Assembly (NCBI RefSeq): GCF_002575655.3 | Contig: NC_053040.3 | Coordinates: forward strand, 459,468,780-459,532,779 | Length of the DNA: 64,000 nt | Direction: 5' to 3' | Source of the DNA: Aegilops tauschii subsp. strangulata | Taxonomy: Eukaryota > Streptophyta > Magnoliopsida > Poales > Poaceae | Shown here: positions 33,325 to 45,697 of the stretch, piece by piece | How positions within the stretch are numbered: the stretch's first letter is position 1 | Layout of the letters: every line of letters begins with the position of its first letter | Translations under genes and position numbers: made by a program | The notes under the pieces: model-generated | Databases searched by the model: none | Told to the model about the DNA's origin: nothing | The model's input: the letters and a program-made list of their open reading frames with translations, nothing else

Positions 33325-36300
33325 TCATTCAAAGATAATGTCTTGCGAACACTGCGTTGCTACAATACGAGGCCCCTCCAGGACGTCTCCAAAATACCGC
33401 TCGGGTGTGCGGTGCTCCTTGCCCTCGCATGGCCCCTCGGTCACAATCTTGATGGCGTCCATCTTCGCCCACCAGACCTTGACGCGGGCAAAGGCCATAC
33501 GCGCGCCCTCAATGCAGACGGACCGCTTGACGGCGTCCAGCCAAGGACAGGCATCCACCAGCCGCTTCACGAGGCCGAAGTAACTGCCGGGTATAGCTTC
33601 GGCTGGCCACAGTCGGATTATTAAATCCTTCATGGCTAGTTCGGCCATCCTGTGCAGCTCGACCAGGTGTTTTAGCTGATCGCTGAAGGGCACCGGATGT
33701 TCTGGCGCAAGATATTGCGACCAGAACAGCTTCTCCGTGGAGCTCCCTTCTTTGGCTCGGAAGAACTCCACGACGTCGGACACACTGCGTGGCAGATCAG
33801 CAAAAGCCCCTGGAGAACTCCGAATCCGGGTTAGTAAAAGATACTTCCTCTTCACATTCTTGCTTTGCATACTAAATGCCTTACCCGCCGTGATCTTCCT
33901 GGCCTCCTGGATCTCTTGGAGGGCACACTAGGCCTCATTCCGGGCCGTCTCCGCGCTCTGACGAGCCTTGGCGAGTTCGGTCTCTTGAGCCGACGCATCG
34001 CGCTCCAAGGTCTCGCACTTCCTCACCGCGTCCTGGAGCTCTTGCTGGACCTCGTTGACCCGGGCCTTGAGCTTCTTACGGGCGGCCTGCTCCTTGACAG
34101 CCTTCCCCTCGGCTTCGGCCAGGGCCTTTTTCAGGGCCTCGACCTCGGTCGTCGCTCCTATACATATCATGACACTTTGATCAATATATATCATTTTACT
34201 CTTTTCGAATATATAACGGGTTATTACATACCTTGATTCTCCTGGAGTTGCCTCCTCACCTGGCCGAGTTCCTCCTCGGCCTGCTCCAGTCTCTGCTTCA
34301 GTCCGGAGACTTCGGCAGTATGCGAGGCCGCGGCCAGCAGCGACGCCTGCGTATTCATTTCAGACATATTTAGTTAGTTTCCTGCAATAGGGGATTGATC
34401 CTCTGTTCGGCTCTTCTTTCCGAACACCAAACAGTGTCTCAGGGGCTACTGTCTGTATTGGGATCTTATCTTTTTTGCGTTGCTTACCTCAAAACCTCTC
34501 AGCAGGCTTCGGTTAGTCCGCTCTTGGCGGACTGAACCCTTTAAATTACCGTGCCCATAAGAACACAGTGCTCATCCACAATGGAAGCGCCTCGCAGCGC
34601 TTCCAGCAGATTATCCGGTGCCCCTGGTTGGACAGGGGTCACCAGCGGAATAGGCATACCCCCTTCTCTCGAGGGAGGTTGCGTGCCGGATTCCAGAGCC
34701 GCATCGGTCTCCGGAATCGAGTCCGGCTGAGGGTCGAACTGAATACGGCCCTCATCACCAGTCTCCATGGGGATTGGCTCCCCCTGGTGTCCGGCGACGG
34801 GGGTTTCGCCTTCTGGCGCCTCCTGAACCTCTCCCCGGCCTGGGAAAGTCCTTTGGGACAGCACCTCGGCGCCGCCCTTGGTCTTGGGGGAGTGAGCGGT
34901 CGACGACGACTCGCTGGCCAGCGCCTTTGAATCCAACGAACCTCCTGACGAGGATCGCTGGGAGCTGTCGTGGGCCGGACTGCAATAGCATAATTAACCA
35001 TGTCAATACAATGAAGAGGAGAGGCTGGATTTATGGGTATGTATGAGTCTTAGCACTTACAATGCAACCCGAGGATTAGTGCGGGGGCGTCGCTCCGGAC
35101 TGTTGTCGACATCCCATGCGGAGTTATCCGCGAGGGAGCCCTTCCCCTTCTTGGGCGTCTCCGCCTCCAGGTTCGTGGAGGCCACCCTCTTCTTCTTTCC
35201 CTCATCAGGGGGAGGGTTGTTCTCCTCCTCCTCCTCCTCGTCGTCCTCAGCGGCGAAGGAAAGGGTCACTTCATCTTCGGACGTCACGTCCGAAGCACCC
35301 TTGCGACGGGGGCCATCTTTGCCCCCCTTGGCCTTCTTCTTGGCCTTCTTTTCCGGCGGCCTATAGGGAGCCAGAACCAGCATCTTCGCCAGGAGCGGGA
35401 TGACTGGCTCTTCGGGCAGCGGAGCCGAACTATGGATCCGCTCAGCTCTCTCTGTCCACACCTGAAAAAATACAGCAAAAGTTAGGCATCCTCCTTGAAC
35501 AAACAAGTAGAAGGTACGCCTTAAGAAAAGGAGAACTTACCTCATTGGCGGGATGGATGTGATCGTGCCCACGGTCCGAATCTACGACCGGCGGCTTCTC
35601 GTTGCCCTTGAAGAGCAACTTCCAGGCATCTTCGTGAGTAGTCCCGAAGAGCCCTCCCAGGGTCTAGTGCTTCTCCGGATCGAATTCCCATAAAGGGAAG
35701 CTTCGGCTTTGGCAGGGGAGAATCCGGCGAACCAGCATCACCTGGATCACGTCGACGAGCTTGATGTTTTTATCCACCATACTCTGAATTCGCGTTTGCA
35801 GCGCTATCAGCTCGTCTGACGCCGACCAGTTGGGGCCCTTCTCCTTCCAGGAGGTGAGCCGCATTGGAGCTCCGGCCTTAAATTCGGGAGCCGCCGCCCA
35901 AGTGGCGCCGCGTGGCTCTGTGATGTAGAACCACTGCTTCTGCAAATCCTTGACAGTCTCAACAAAAGTGCCTGTGGGCCAAGTGACGTTGGGCATCTTG
36001 CTCACCATGGCGCCTCCGCACTCCGCGTGCTGACCGTCCACCACCTTCAGCTTCACGTTGAAGACCTTGAGCCATAGGCCAAAGTGGGAATGGATGCAGA
36101 GGAAGGCCTCACACACGACAATGAATGCCGAGATGTTGAGGAAGGAGTTCAGGGCTAGATCATGGAAATCTAGCCCGTAATAGTACATCAGTCCGCTGAC
36201 GAAGGGGTGAAGTGGAAACCCCAATCCGCGGACGAAGTGAGGGAGGAAAACTACCCTCTCAATAGGCTTCGGGGTGGGGATGACTTGCCCCTTGGAGGGC

Positions 36301-36410
36301 AGACGGTGGGCGATTCCTTTCGCCAGCTACCCGGCCGCCCGAAGTTGGGTGATGTCCTTCTCCTTGACGGAGGAGACAATCCACTTGCCCTGGCCTCCGG
36401 ATCCGGACAT
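33325..36410 (-). pseudogene. Antisense gene of gypsy element (Transposase_28/PF04195-like), multi-exon
   Basis: It starts at ATG 36410 (MSGSGGQGKWIVSS). Exon 1 runs to about 35540 before GTAAGTTC and contains the putative gypsy-type domain (ERVVFLPHFVRGLGFPLHPF, LMYYYGLDFHDLA, VCEAFLCIHSHFGLW). It is broken by a TAG at 35664-35666 after EKH. Further exons follow: about 35461-35062 (acidic and Lys-rich), about 34980-34541, about 34360-34211, and about 34175-33325 with a long coiled coil (EALKKALAEAEGKAVKEQAA) and a conserved tail (KRLVDACPWLDAVKR). A one-residue stop lies near 33930. The second full gypsy element has the same layout. The protein function is unknown. Confidence 0.72.
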
Positions 36411-36521
36411 GATTGAGTGCTTCCTTGAGATGGAGAAGATGGGAACTTGGGCGCTGGAGCTCGAGAATGGAAGGACGGAGAGGAAGAGGAGGCGTGGGTT
36501 AAGAAAGGGGATTCTTATCTC

Positions 36522-36529
36522 CTTATAAA
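36522..36529 (-). promoter_or_regulatory. TATA box of antisense gene
   Basis: The minus strand reads GCCTTTATAAGGAG. It is 112 bases before the ATG at 36410, with an untranslated leader rich in CT between. Confidence 0.65.
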
Positions 36530-36930
36530 GGCAATGAATATTGAGCGCTTCCCCACTCGCCTGTTCCCAAGGGCTGTGTAAACGGCACAGTTGGGTTACC
36601 CACGCCCGTATTGATGAGAATCCCGCAATAAGGGGACACGATCTCTGCTTCGACAAGACGTGCCAATGGCAACCGCGTCTCGAAATGTGGAGCGGCAGAC
36701 GAAAAACGGTTCGAAATTATGATCGGGCAGATGTGATGTCATGTTGCAAAAAGTTGTCCGCGGATTGGACTCGTGGAATATTATATTATGTGCGGTTGTG
36801 TGTGGTATGTGTGTTACAGGTCCGGACACGACCATTACGTCTGAAGACTATCTTGGAGTTCGGAAGGAGGAACCCGCCTTGCAATGTTGAAAACAGATCT
36901 ACGCGCCGGATACCTTGTCATTGAAGCCAG

Positions 36931-36943
36931 GTTCAGGGGCTAC
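36931..36943 (+). promoter_or_regulatory. Polypurine tract region
   Basis: GTTCAGGGGCTAC directly precedes the 3' LTR. GGGGCTAC is the usual plus-strand primer site in related gypsy elements. Confidence 0.7.
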
Positions 36944-37426
36944 TGAGGGAGTCCTGGACTAAGGGGTCCTCGGGTGTCCGGCCTGTTAGCCATGGGCCGG
37001 ACTGATGGGCTGTGAAGATACAAAGACCAAAGACTCTACCCGTGTCCGGATGGGACTCTCCTTGGCGTGGAAGGCAAGCTTGGCGATCAACTGTGTAGAT
37101 TCCTTTCTTTGTAACCGCCCTTGTGTAACCCTAGATCCTCCCGGTGTCTATATAAACCGAGGAGTCGGTCCGGAGGACGGGAGATATACTCATTACCGTA
37201 GTCATACAGGTTAGACTTCTAGGGTTTAGCCATTACGATCTCGTGGTAGATCAACTCTTGTAATACTCATATTCATCAAGATCAATCAAGCAGGAAGTAG
37301 GGTATTACCTCCATAGGGAGGGCCCGAACCTGGGTAAACATAGTGTCCCCTGTCTCCTGTTACCATCGACCTTAGACGCATAGTTCGGGACCCCCTACCA
37401 GAGATCCGCCAGTTTTGACACCGACA
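36944..37426 (+). repeat. 3' LTR of gypsy element (483 bp)
   Basis: Same termini as the 5' LTR, about 11 substitutions, no length change. TATATAAA is at 37149-37156. Confidence 0.95.
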
Positions 37427-37431
37427 CCCCT
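37427..37431. repeat. Right target-site duplication CCCCT
   Basis: Matches 10799-10803. After it the outer CACTA resumes with CTCGACCC repeats. Confidence 0.9.
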
Positions 37432-37564
37432 CTCGACCCCTCGGTGATCCTCGACCCTCGACTCTCGACCCCTCGACGACCCTCAACCCCTCAGCGACCC
37501 TCGACCCTCTACCCTAGTTCCCGACCCTCGACTGCTCGGCGATCCTCGACCCTCGTTCCCGATA
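37432..37564. repeat. CTCGACCC-type short repeats
   Basis: Irregular repeats of CGACCCTCGAC and CCCCTCGG fill this stretch of the outer CACTA. It corresponds to the minisatellite region of the inner element. Confidence 0.55.
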
Positions 37565-37860
37565 AAAAATAAGAAGAGGAAGAAGAAAAAAAAAGAGGAG
37601 AAGAAGAAGGAATAGAGGAGAAGAAGAAAAAAGAGAAGAAGGAAAAAAAAGAGGAGAAGAAGAAAAAATAGAATAATAATATTCTATTTTTTCTTCTTCT
37701 CCTCTATTCCTTTTTCTTCTCCTCTTTTTTTCTTCTTCTTCCTCTTCTTATTTTTTTCTCCTCTTCTTCCTATCCTCTTCTTCTCTTCTTCTTCTCCTTC
37801 TTCCTCTTCTTATTTTCCCTTTTCCTCTCCTTCTTTTTCTGCCTTCTTCCTTCTTCCTCT
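37565..37860. repeat. Purine/pyrimidine inverted repeat of outer CACTA
   Basis: About 115 bases of AAGAAGAGG-type purines run into TTCTTCTCC-type pyrimidines around AATAATAATATTC near 37675. It is equivalent to 25271-25570. Confidence 0.75.
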
Positions 37861-38534
37861 TTTCCATACATATAAAAAGTTTAAAAAAAGTTCTCTTCCA
37901 TCTCATCTCATCTCCACAAAACATCTATCTATCACATCTAAAAAACAAAGCGCATTTAAAAATTTAAAACATCATGCATATTAGAATTGAAAAAATACAT
38001 ACATACATACAAAAAATACATCTAAAAAAATACATACATACATACAAAAAATACATCTAAAAATACATATATCTAAAAAATACATACATACATATATGAA
38101 CATCTAAAAACATGTAAAAACATCTACAAACATGTAACAAAAAAGCATATATAAAAAAAGCAACGCGGCGGCGGCAGCGGGGCAGGGCAGGGGTGCGGTG
38201 CTCACAGAGGGAGGCGTCGGGGCATGGGCAGGGGGCACGGCGGGCGGCGTCAAGGCGCGCAGGGGCGCACGGCGTGCAGCGTCGGGCCGGGCGGGCAAAA
38301 GCGCACGACGGGCGGCGTTGGGGCTGGCAGGGGCGCGGGGAGCGGCGCCGATGTCGAGGCAGAGGCCGGCGGCGGCAACGACGGCGAGGTGGAGCAGCCT
38401 GACGGCGTCGGCGACGACGCGGTGGAGCAGCCTGATGGCGTCGGGGCAGAGCTCGGCGGCGACGGCAACGAGGAGCAGCTGTGGGCGTCGGGGCGGAGAA
38501 AGAAGTGATTTTTACAGAAACTGTTAAGTGCTTT

Positions 38535-38783
38535 CTTATATACACGAAGCATTGGTCCCGGTTCGTGGCACCAACCGGGACCAATGCACCCCTTTAGTCC
38601 GGGTTGGTGCCACCAATTGGGACCAAAGGTCTCTTTCCAGCAGCCCAAAGGGCGGGAAACAAGGACCTTGGGTCCCGGTTGGTGGCACCAACCGGGACGA
38701 AAGGGGGGCATCGGTCCTGGTTGGTACCACGAACCGGTACCAATGCACCCCTTTCGTCCCGGTTGGTGCCACCAGCAGGGACC
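38535..38783 (-). promoter_or_regulatory. ORF2 promoter block of outer CACTA
   Basis: Palindromes at 38554-38582, 38597-38625 (diverged), 38671-38699, 38713-38741 and 38755-38783 end at a minus-strand TATA box TATATAAG (38535-38542). The order mirrors 24339-24546 of the inner element. Confidence 0.65.
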
Positions 38784-38921
38784 AAAGGCCTTGTGCTGCC
38801 CGCGGCCAAAAGTTTAGTCCCACCTCGCTAGTTGATAGGGGTTCGGAGTGGTTTATAAGCCCCACTGCAGCTGCCCTCTCGAGCTCCTCTCAAATGCAGG
38901 CTTACGGGCCTAATCTCACAC

Positions 38922-40531
38922 TGATGTCTACTATGCAACCTTCTTCTTGTAGACGTTGTTGGGCCTCCAAGTGCAGAGGTTTGTAGGACAGTAGCAAATT
39001 TCCCTCAAGTGGATGACCTAAGGTTTATCAATCCGTGGGAGGCGTAGGATGAAGATGGTCTCTCTCAAGCAACCCTGCAACCAAATAACAAAGAGTCTCT
39101 TGTGTCCCCAACACACCCAATACAATGGTAAATTGTATAGGTTCACTAGTTTGGCGAAGAGATGGTGATACAAGTGCAATATGGATGGTAGATATAGGTT
39201 TTTGTAATCTGAAAATATAAAAAACAGCAAGGTAACTAATGATAAAAGTGAGCGTAAACGGTATTGCAATGCTAGGAAACAAGGCCTAGGGTTCATACTT
39301 TCACTAGTGCAAGTTCTCTCAACAATAATAACATAATTGGATCATATAGCTATCCCTCAACATGCAACAAAGAGTCACTCCAAAGTCACTAATAGCGGAG
39401 AACAAACGAAGAGATTATGGTAGGGTACGAAACCACCTCAAAGTTATTCTTCGGATCGATCTATTCAAGAGTTCGTACTAGAATAACACCTTAAGACACA
39501 AATCAACCAAAACCCTAATGTCACCTAGATACTCCAATGTCACCTCAAGTATCCGTGGGCATGATTATACGATATGCATCACACAATCTCAGATTCATCT
39601 ATTCAACCAACACAAAGAACTTCAAAGAGTGCCCCAAAGTTTCTACCGGAGAGTCAAGACGAAAACGTGTGCCAACCCCTATGCATAGGTTCATGGGCGG
39701 AACCCGCAAGTTGATCACCAAAACATACATCAAGTGGATCAATAGAATACCCCATTGTCACCACGGGTATCCCACGCAAGACATACATCAAGTGTTCTCA
39801 AATCCTTAAAGACTCAATCCGATAAGATAACTCAAAAGGGGAAACTCAATCCATTACAAGAGAGTAGAGGGGGAGAAACATCATAAGATCCAACTACAAT
39901 AGCAAAGCTCGCGATACATCAAGATCGTATCACCTCAAGAACACGAGAGAGAGAGAGAGATCAAACACATAGCTACTGGTACATACCCTCAGCCCCGAGG
40001 GTGAACTACTCCCTCCTCGTCATGGAGAGCGCCGGGATGATGAAGATGGCCACCGGTGAGGGATTCCCCCCTCCGGCAGGGTGCCGGAACAGGGTCCCGA
40101 TTGGTTTTTGGTGGCTACAGAGGCTTGCGGCGGCGGAACTCCCGATCTATTTTGTTCCCCGAAGGTTTTAGGGTATATGGAGATATATAGGCGAAAGAAG
40201 TCGGTAAGGGGGGCCACGAGGGTGGAGGGCGCGCCCCCCTGCCTCGTGCTCTCCTCTTTGATCTCCTGACGTGCACTCCAAGTCTCCTATATTGCTTTCT
40301 TTCCAAAAATAACTTTTCCGAAGGTTTCATTCCGTTTGGACTCCGTTTGATATTCCTTTTCCGCGAAACACTGAAACAAGGGAAAAAACAGGAACTGGCA
40401 CTGGGCTCTGGGTCAATAGGTTAGTCCCAAAAATCATATAAAAGTTCTTAGTAAAGCCCATTAATCATCCAAAACAGAATATAATATAGCATGAAGCAAT
40501 AAAAAATTATAGATACGTTGGAGACGTATCA
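38922..40531 (+). repeat. Solo LTR (1610 bp) of an abundant Triticeae retroelement
   Basis: It starts TGATGTCTACTATGCAACC and ends GATACGTTGGAGACGTATCA, with TG...CA ends and no internal domain. It is flanked by CACAC (38917-38921) and CACAA (40532-40536), an imperfect target duplication. The CACTA sequence on both sides joins up with 24100-24330 of the inner copy. The family was not named. Confidence 0.8.
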
Positions 40532-41297
40532 CACAATAGGCTGCCCGTGGGCCTACTGGGCCTTCTGCGGGTCTGAATCCTGGCCCATGGTTGGGTTTCT
40601 AGTCGTATTCAGACCGTGGTGGCCTAGTAGGTGGCATTTTTTTTTATTTTTTCTAGTTTTTTTGCTTTATTTATTTTATTTTGTTTCTACATACAGCAAA
40701 ATACTTACTGTTTTCAGTGATTCTTTTTGCTTTTAGGTAATAAAAATTATAAACTTTCTGTTAGTGCCATTAGTTTTCCAATTTGAATATTTTAAATTTG
40801 ATTTTTTTTTAATTTGTGTGAATCACTTGTTTGTGAATAACTTTACTATAAAAATAGATTTTTGAGTGATTATTTTTCCTGCTATTTAATATTACTGTGT
40901 TTTATCATTATATCCAATATGGTAATTTTTAGGTTATTTGAAATGTTTGTTTTAATCAAAAATAGATTTTGTTATTTTATTTTGCTATTAAAGTTTCAAA
41001 CAAAAAAATCTTTATGAAAATTCTTTTTGCTATTAATGTTTTGAACAAAAAATACTTTGATAATTTTAGTTGCATAAATTTTATATAATTTTAGTTTCAA
41101 AAATACTAGAGGTTTATAAAAGCTTTTTAGTTGATTCCTTTTGCTATTAGAGTTTCATTATAGTTTTCTAGTTCATTCTTTTTGCTGTTAGAGTTTCATT
41201 AAAGTTTTCTAGTTCATTCTTTTAGTTCATTATTTTTGCTATTAGAGTTTCATAAAAAATTTCTAGTTCATTCTTTTTTATATTAGTTCATTCTTTG
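40532..41297 (-). other. Spacer of outer CACTA
   Basis: It begins with the GGCCCAGTAGGCC block that continues the ORF2 promoter region, then turns into AT-rich DNA with repeats of CTAGTTCATTCTTTTTGCT. There is no gene. Confidence 0.55.
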
Positions 41298-42190
41298 AGC
41301 TAAATGACCCTGAAATTGAAAAGCACTTCAAATGAACTCTGAAGAGGTTGAAAATTGGCATGGTATCATCATTTCACCCACATAGCATGTGCTAAAAAGT
41401 TGAGAGGGTTACGGCAAAACTGGATGCATTTCCTGTAGAAAATGGACAATCTCTTTCGAAGTATCAGGGTTTCGGATGAAAACTCATCTGTTACAAAGGG
41501 ATTTCATTTTTTTTGAACTTATTAGAACTCCAGACTTTTGTGTGTTCAAAATGAACCATTCAAAGCCACATCATCAATTTTCAACCCTTTCTGACTTCAT
41601 CCGGTATTTTTCATGCATTTACTGATTTTTAAAGCTAAATTACCTTGAAATTGAAAAGCACTTCAAATGAACTCTGAAGAGGTTGAAAGTTGGCAGGGTA
41701 TCATCATTTCACCCACATAGCATGTGCTAAAAAGTTGAGAGGGTTATGCCAAAAACTGGATGCACTTCGTGTACAAAATGGACAATCTCTTTCGAAGTAT
41801 CAGGGTTTCAGACGAAAACTCATCTGTTACAAAGGGATTTCATTTTTTAACTTATTTGAACTCCAGACTTTTTGTGTGTTCAAAATGAACCATTCAAATC
41901 CACATCATCAATTTTCAACCCTTTCTGACTTCATCTGGTATTTTTCATGCATTTACTGTTATTTGTAAGCTAACTGACACTGAAATTTTAAAGCACTACA
42001 TATGAACTCTGAAAAGGTTGAAAGTTGGCAGGGTATCATCATTTCATCCACATATCATGTGCTAAAAAGTTGAGAGGGTTACAGCAAAAATTGGATGCAC
42101 TTCGTGTACAAAACGGATAATCTCTTTCAAAGTATCAGGGTTTCATACGGAAACTCGTCTATTACAAAACGCATTTCATTTCTTCACATG
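41298..42190. repeat. 335-bp tandem repeat, about 2.7 units
   Basis: The phrase GTTGAGAGGGTTA occurs at 41399, 41734 and 42069, exactly 335 bases apart. Units start GCTAAATGACC at about 41298, 41633 and 41968. The region lies just beyond the end of the transposase gene. The inner element has one partial unit at 22905-23090. Confidence 0.85.
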
Positions 42191-42249
42191 TAACTTCAGT
42201 GATATTCTAGATCAAAGGCATCATCATAATAGTTGTGGAGAGAAAGTCT

Positions 42250-45200
42250 TCACTTTTTCTTCGCTTGTGTCCTATGCTTATTGCGTCGTAACCATGGATA
42301 TTCTTCATCGTTTAACAGGGTGCTTGGGTCAGCCTTGACTTTGAAGGGAGGAATTTCATGAAACTTTTCACAATCTTCAGACATGTCTGTCTTGCCCTCC
42401 AATCCCACGATGTCTCTTTTTCCTGAAAGAACTATGTGACGCTTTGGCTCATCGTATGATGTATTTGCTTCCTTATCTTTTTCTCGGTTTGGTGGACATG
42501 TCCTTCACATAGAAAACCCGCGCCACATCATTAGCTAGGACGAATGGTTCATCTGTGTACCCAAGATTGTTCGGATCCACTGTTGTCATTCCGTACTGTG
42601 GGTCTACATGTACCCCGCCTCCTGACAGATTGACCCATTTGCACTGAAACAAAGGGACCTTAAAATCATGTTTGTAGTCAAGTTCCCATATGTCCACTAT
42701 GTAACCATAATATGTGTCCTTTCCCCTCTTGGTTGCTGCATCAAAGCGGACACCGTTGTTTTGGTTGGTGCTCTTTTGATCTTGGGTGATCATGTAAAAT
42801 GTATTCCCATTTATCCCGTACCCTTTGTAAGTCAATACAGTCGAAGATGGTCCCCTGGCCAACGAGTACAGCTCATCAGAAACAGTGTTGTCACCCCTGA
42901 GACGTGTTTGCAACCAACTGCCGAAATTCCTGATGTGTCCACATGTAATCCAGTCGTCACACTGCTCCGGGTGTTTGGAGTGCAGAATGTTCTTGTGTTC
43001 ATCGACATACGGGGTCACTAAGGTAGAGTTCTGTAGAACTGTGTAGTGTGCTTGAGACCAAGAATGCCCGTCCCTATATATTATTGAGTCCCCTCCTAGC
43101 GTGCCTTTTCCAGTCAGTCTCCCCTCGTACCGCGATTGAGGGAGACCAATCTTCTTAAGGTCAGGAATGAAGTCAACACAAAACCCAATGACATCCTCTA
43201 TTTGATGGCCCATGGAGATGCTTCCTTCTGGCCTAGCGCGGTTACGGACATATCTCTTTAGGACTCCCATGAACCTCTCAAAGGGGAACATATTGTGTAG
43301 AAATACAGGGCCCAGAACGACAATCTCGTTGACTAGATGAACTAGGACGTGCGTCATGATATTGAAGAAGGATGGTGGGAACACCAGCTCGAAACTGACA
43401 AGACATTGCGCCACATCAGTCCTTAACCTTGGTAGGATTTCTGGATCGATCACCTTCTGAGAGAGTGCATTGAGGAATGAACATAGCTTCACAATAGCTA
43501 ATCGAACGTTTTCCAGTAGAATCCCCCTCAATGCAACCGGAAGCAGTTGCGTCATAATCACGTGGCAGTCATGAGACTTAAGGTTCTGGAACTTTTTCTC
43601 TGGCATATTTATTATTCCCTTTATAATCGACGAGAAGCCAGACGGGACCTTCATACTGAGCAGGCATTCAAAGAAGATTTCCTTCTCTTCTTTGGTAAGA
43701 GCATAGCTGGCAGGACCTTCATACTGCTTTGGAGGCATGCCGTCTTTTTCGTGCACACGTTGCTGGTCCTCCTGTGCCTCCGGTGTATCTTTTGTCTTCC
43801 CATACACGCCCAAGAAGCCTAGCAGGTTCACGCAAAGGTTCTTCGTCACGTGCATCACGTCGATTGAATAGCGGACCTCTAGGTCTTTCCAGTAGGGTAG
43901 GTCCCAAAATATAGATTTCTTCTTCCACATGGGTGCACGTCCCTCAGCGTCATTCGGAACAGATAGTCCGCCGGGACCCTTTCCAAAGATTACCTGTAAA
44001 TCATTAACCATAGCAAGTATGTGATCACCGGTACGGATGCCGGGCTTCTTCCGGTGATCTGCCTCGCCTTTGAAATGCTTTCCTTTCTTTCGACATTGAT
44101 GGTTGGTCGGAAGAAATCGACGATGCCCCGGGTACACATTCTTCCTGCATTTGTCCAGGTATATACTTTCGGTGTCATCTAAACAGTGCGTGCATGCGTG
44201 GTATCCCTTGTTTGTCTGTCCTGAAAGGTTACTGAGAGCAGGCCAATCATTGATGGTTACAAACAACAATGCATGTAGGTCAAATTCCTCCTGTTTGTGC
44301 TCATCCCACACGCGTACACCGTTTCCATTCCACGGTTGTAAAGGTTCTTCAACTAATGGCCTTAGGTACACATCAATGTCGTTGCCGGGTTGCTTAGGGC
44401 CTTGGATGAGAACTGGCATCATAATGAACTTCCGCTTCATGCACAACCAAGGAGGAAGGTTATAGATACATAAAGTCAAGGGCCAGGTGTTGTGGTTGCT
44501 GCTCTGCTCTCCAAAAGAATTAATGTCATCCGCGCTTAAACCAAACCATACGTTCCTTGCGTCACCTGCAAACTCCTCCAGTACTTTCTCTCGATTTTTC
44601 TCCACTGCGACCCGTCAGCGGGTGCTCTCAACTTCCCGTCTTTCTTACGGTCCTCTCTGTGCCATCGCATCAACTTGGCATGCTCTTTGTTTCTGAACAG
44701 ACGTTTCAACCGTGGTATTATAGGAGCATACCACATCACCTTGGCAGGAACCCTCTTCCTGGGGCGCTCGCCGTCAACATCACCAGGGTCATCTCGTCTG
44801 ATCTTATACCGCAATGCACCGCATACCGGGCATGCGTTCAAATCCTCATACGCACCGCAGTAGAGGATGCAGTCATTAGGGCATGCATGTATCTTCCGCA
44901 CCTCCAATCCTAGAGGGCATACAACCTTCTTTGCTGCGTACGTACTGTCGGGCAGTTCGTTATCCTTTGGAAGCTTCTTCTTCAATATTTTCAGTAGCTT
45001 CTCAAATCCTTTGTCAGGTACACCATTCTCTGCCTTCCACTACAACAATTCTAGTACGATACTGAGCTTTGTGTTGCCATCTTTGCAATTGGGGTACAAC
45101 CCTTTTTTGTGATCCTCTAACATGCGATCGAACTTCAGCTTCTCCTTTTGACTTTCGCACTGTCTCTTTGCATCAACAATGACCCGGCGAAGATCATCAT

Positions 45201-45546
45201 TCGGGCACATCGTCCGGTTCCTCTTGATCTTCAGCTTCCCCCGTTCAGCATCACCGTATTCAGGGGGCACATAGTTGTCATCATCCTCTTCTTCTTCACT
45301 GTCTTCCATCATAACCCCTCTTTCTCCGTGCTTGGTTAAAATATTATAGTGTGGCATGAAACCCTTATAAAGCAGGTGGGTGTGAAGGGTTTTCGAGTCA
45401 GAGTAAGACCTCATATTCCCACAGCTAGGGCATGGACAACACATAAAACCATTCTGCTTGTTTGCCTCAGCCATTGCGAGAAAAGTATGCAGGCCCTCAA
45501 TGTACTCGGAGGTGCGTCTGTTACCGTACATCCATTGCCGGCTCAT
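42250..45546 (-). pseudogene. TNP2-type CACTA transposase of outer element, damaged
   Basis: It starts at ATG 45546 (MSRQWMYGNRRTSEY) and ends with TGA at 42250-42252. The domain order is the same as in the inner copy: transposase-associated domain, TNP2 core (CPVCGALRYK, SIDVMHVTKNLCVN), DUF4218-like and DUF4216-like parts. A 710-codon stretch (44605-42473) is open. Damage: TAG at about 45043 where the inner copy has CAG, a frame shift near 44600, and a small loss near 42475 that makes TAA. Breaks lie at different sites in the two copies. The enzyme's role is excision and re-insertion of CACTA ends. Confidence 0.92.
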
Positions 45547-45697
45547 CTGCATGCATTATATATAATTAAGTGTGTCAAAAACCATTACAGAACATCGTGA
45601 ATAGATAAGTGACCAAATTAATAGAAGTTCATCATCACATTAAAACCAAAGTACATACATAGTTCTCCACAGCATCTAATTAAACCATACATTGAAA

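Larger units (their letters stand above)
10804..37426 (+). mobile_element. Ty3/gypsy element with gag-protease and an antisense gene, no RT or integrase
   Basis: Two 483-bp LTRs (10804-11286, 36944-37426) differ at about 11 sites by eye and are flanked by perfect CCCCT duplications. Inside are a gag-protease frame on the plus strand, long non-coding stretches, and an antisense gene on the minus strand just inside the 3' LTR. No RT, RNase H or integrase codons were found at 13749-15830 or 30783-33324, so it appears non-autonomous. Antisense extra genes are described for the Tat lineage of plant gypsy elements. A 15-kb CACTA element is inserted at 15831-30782. Confidence 0.9.

Noticed and set aside
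43719..43928. Frames inside the transposase
   Set aside because: Out-of-frame reads of the TNP2 gene.
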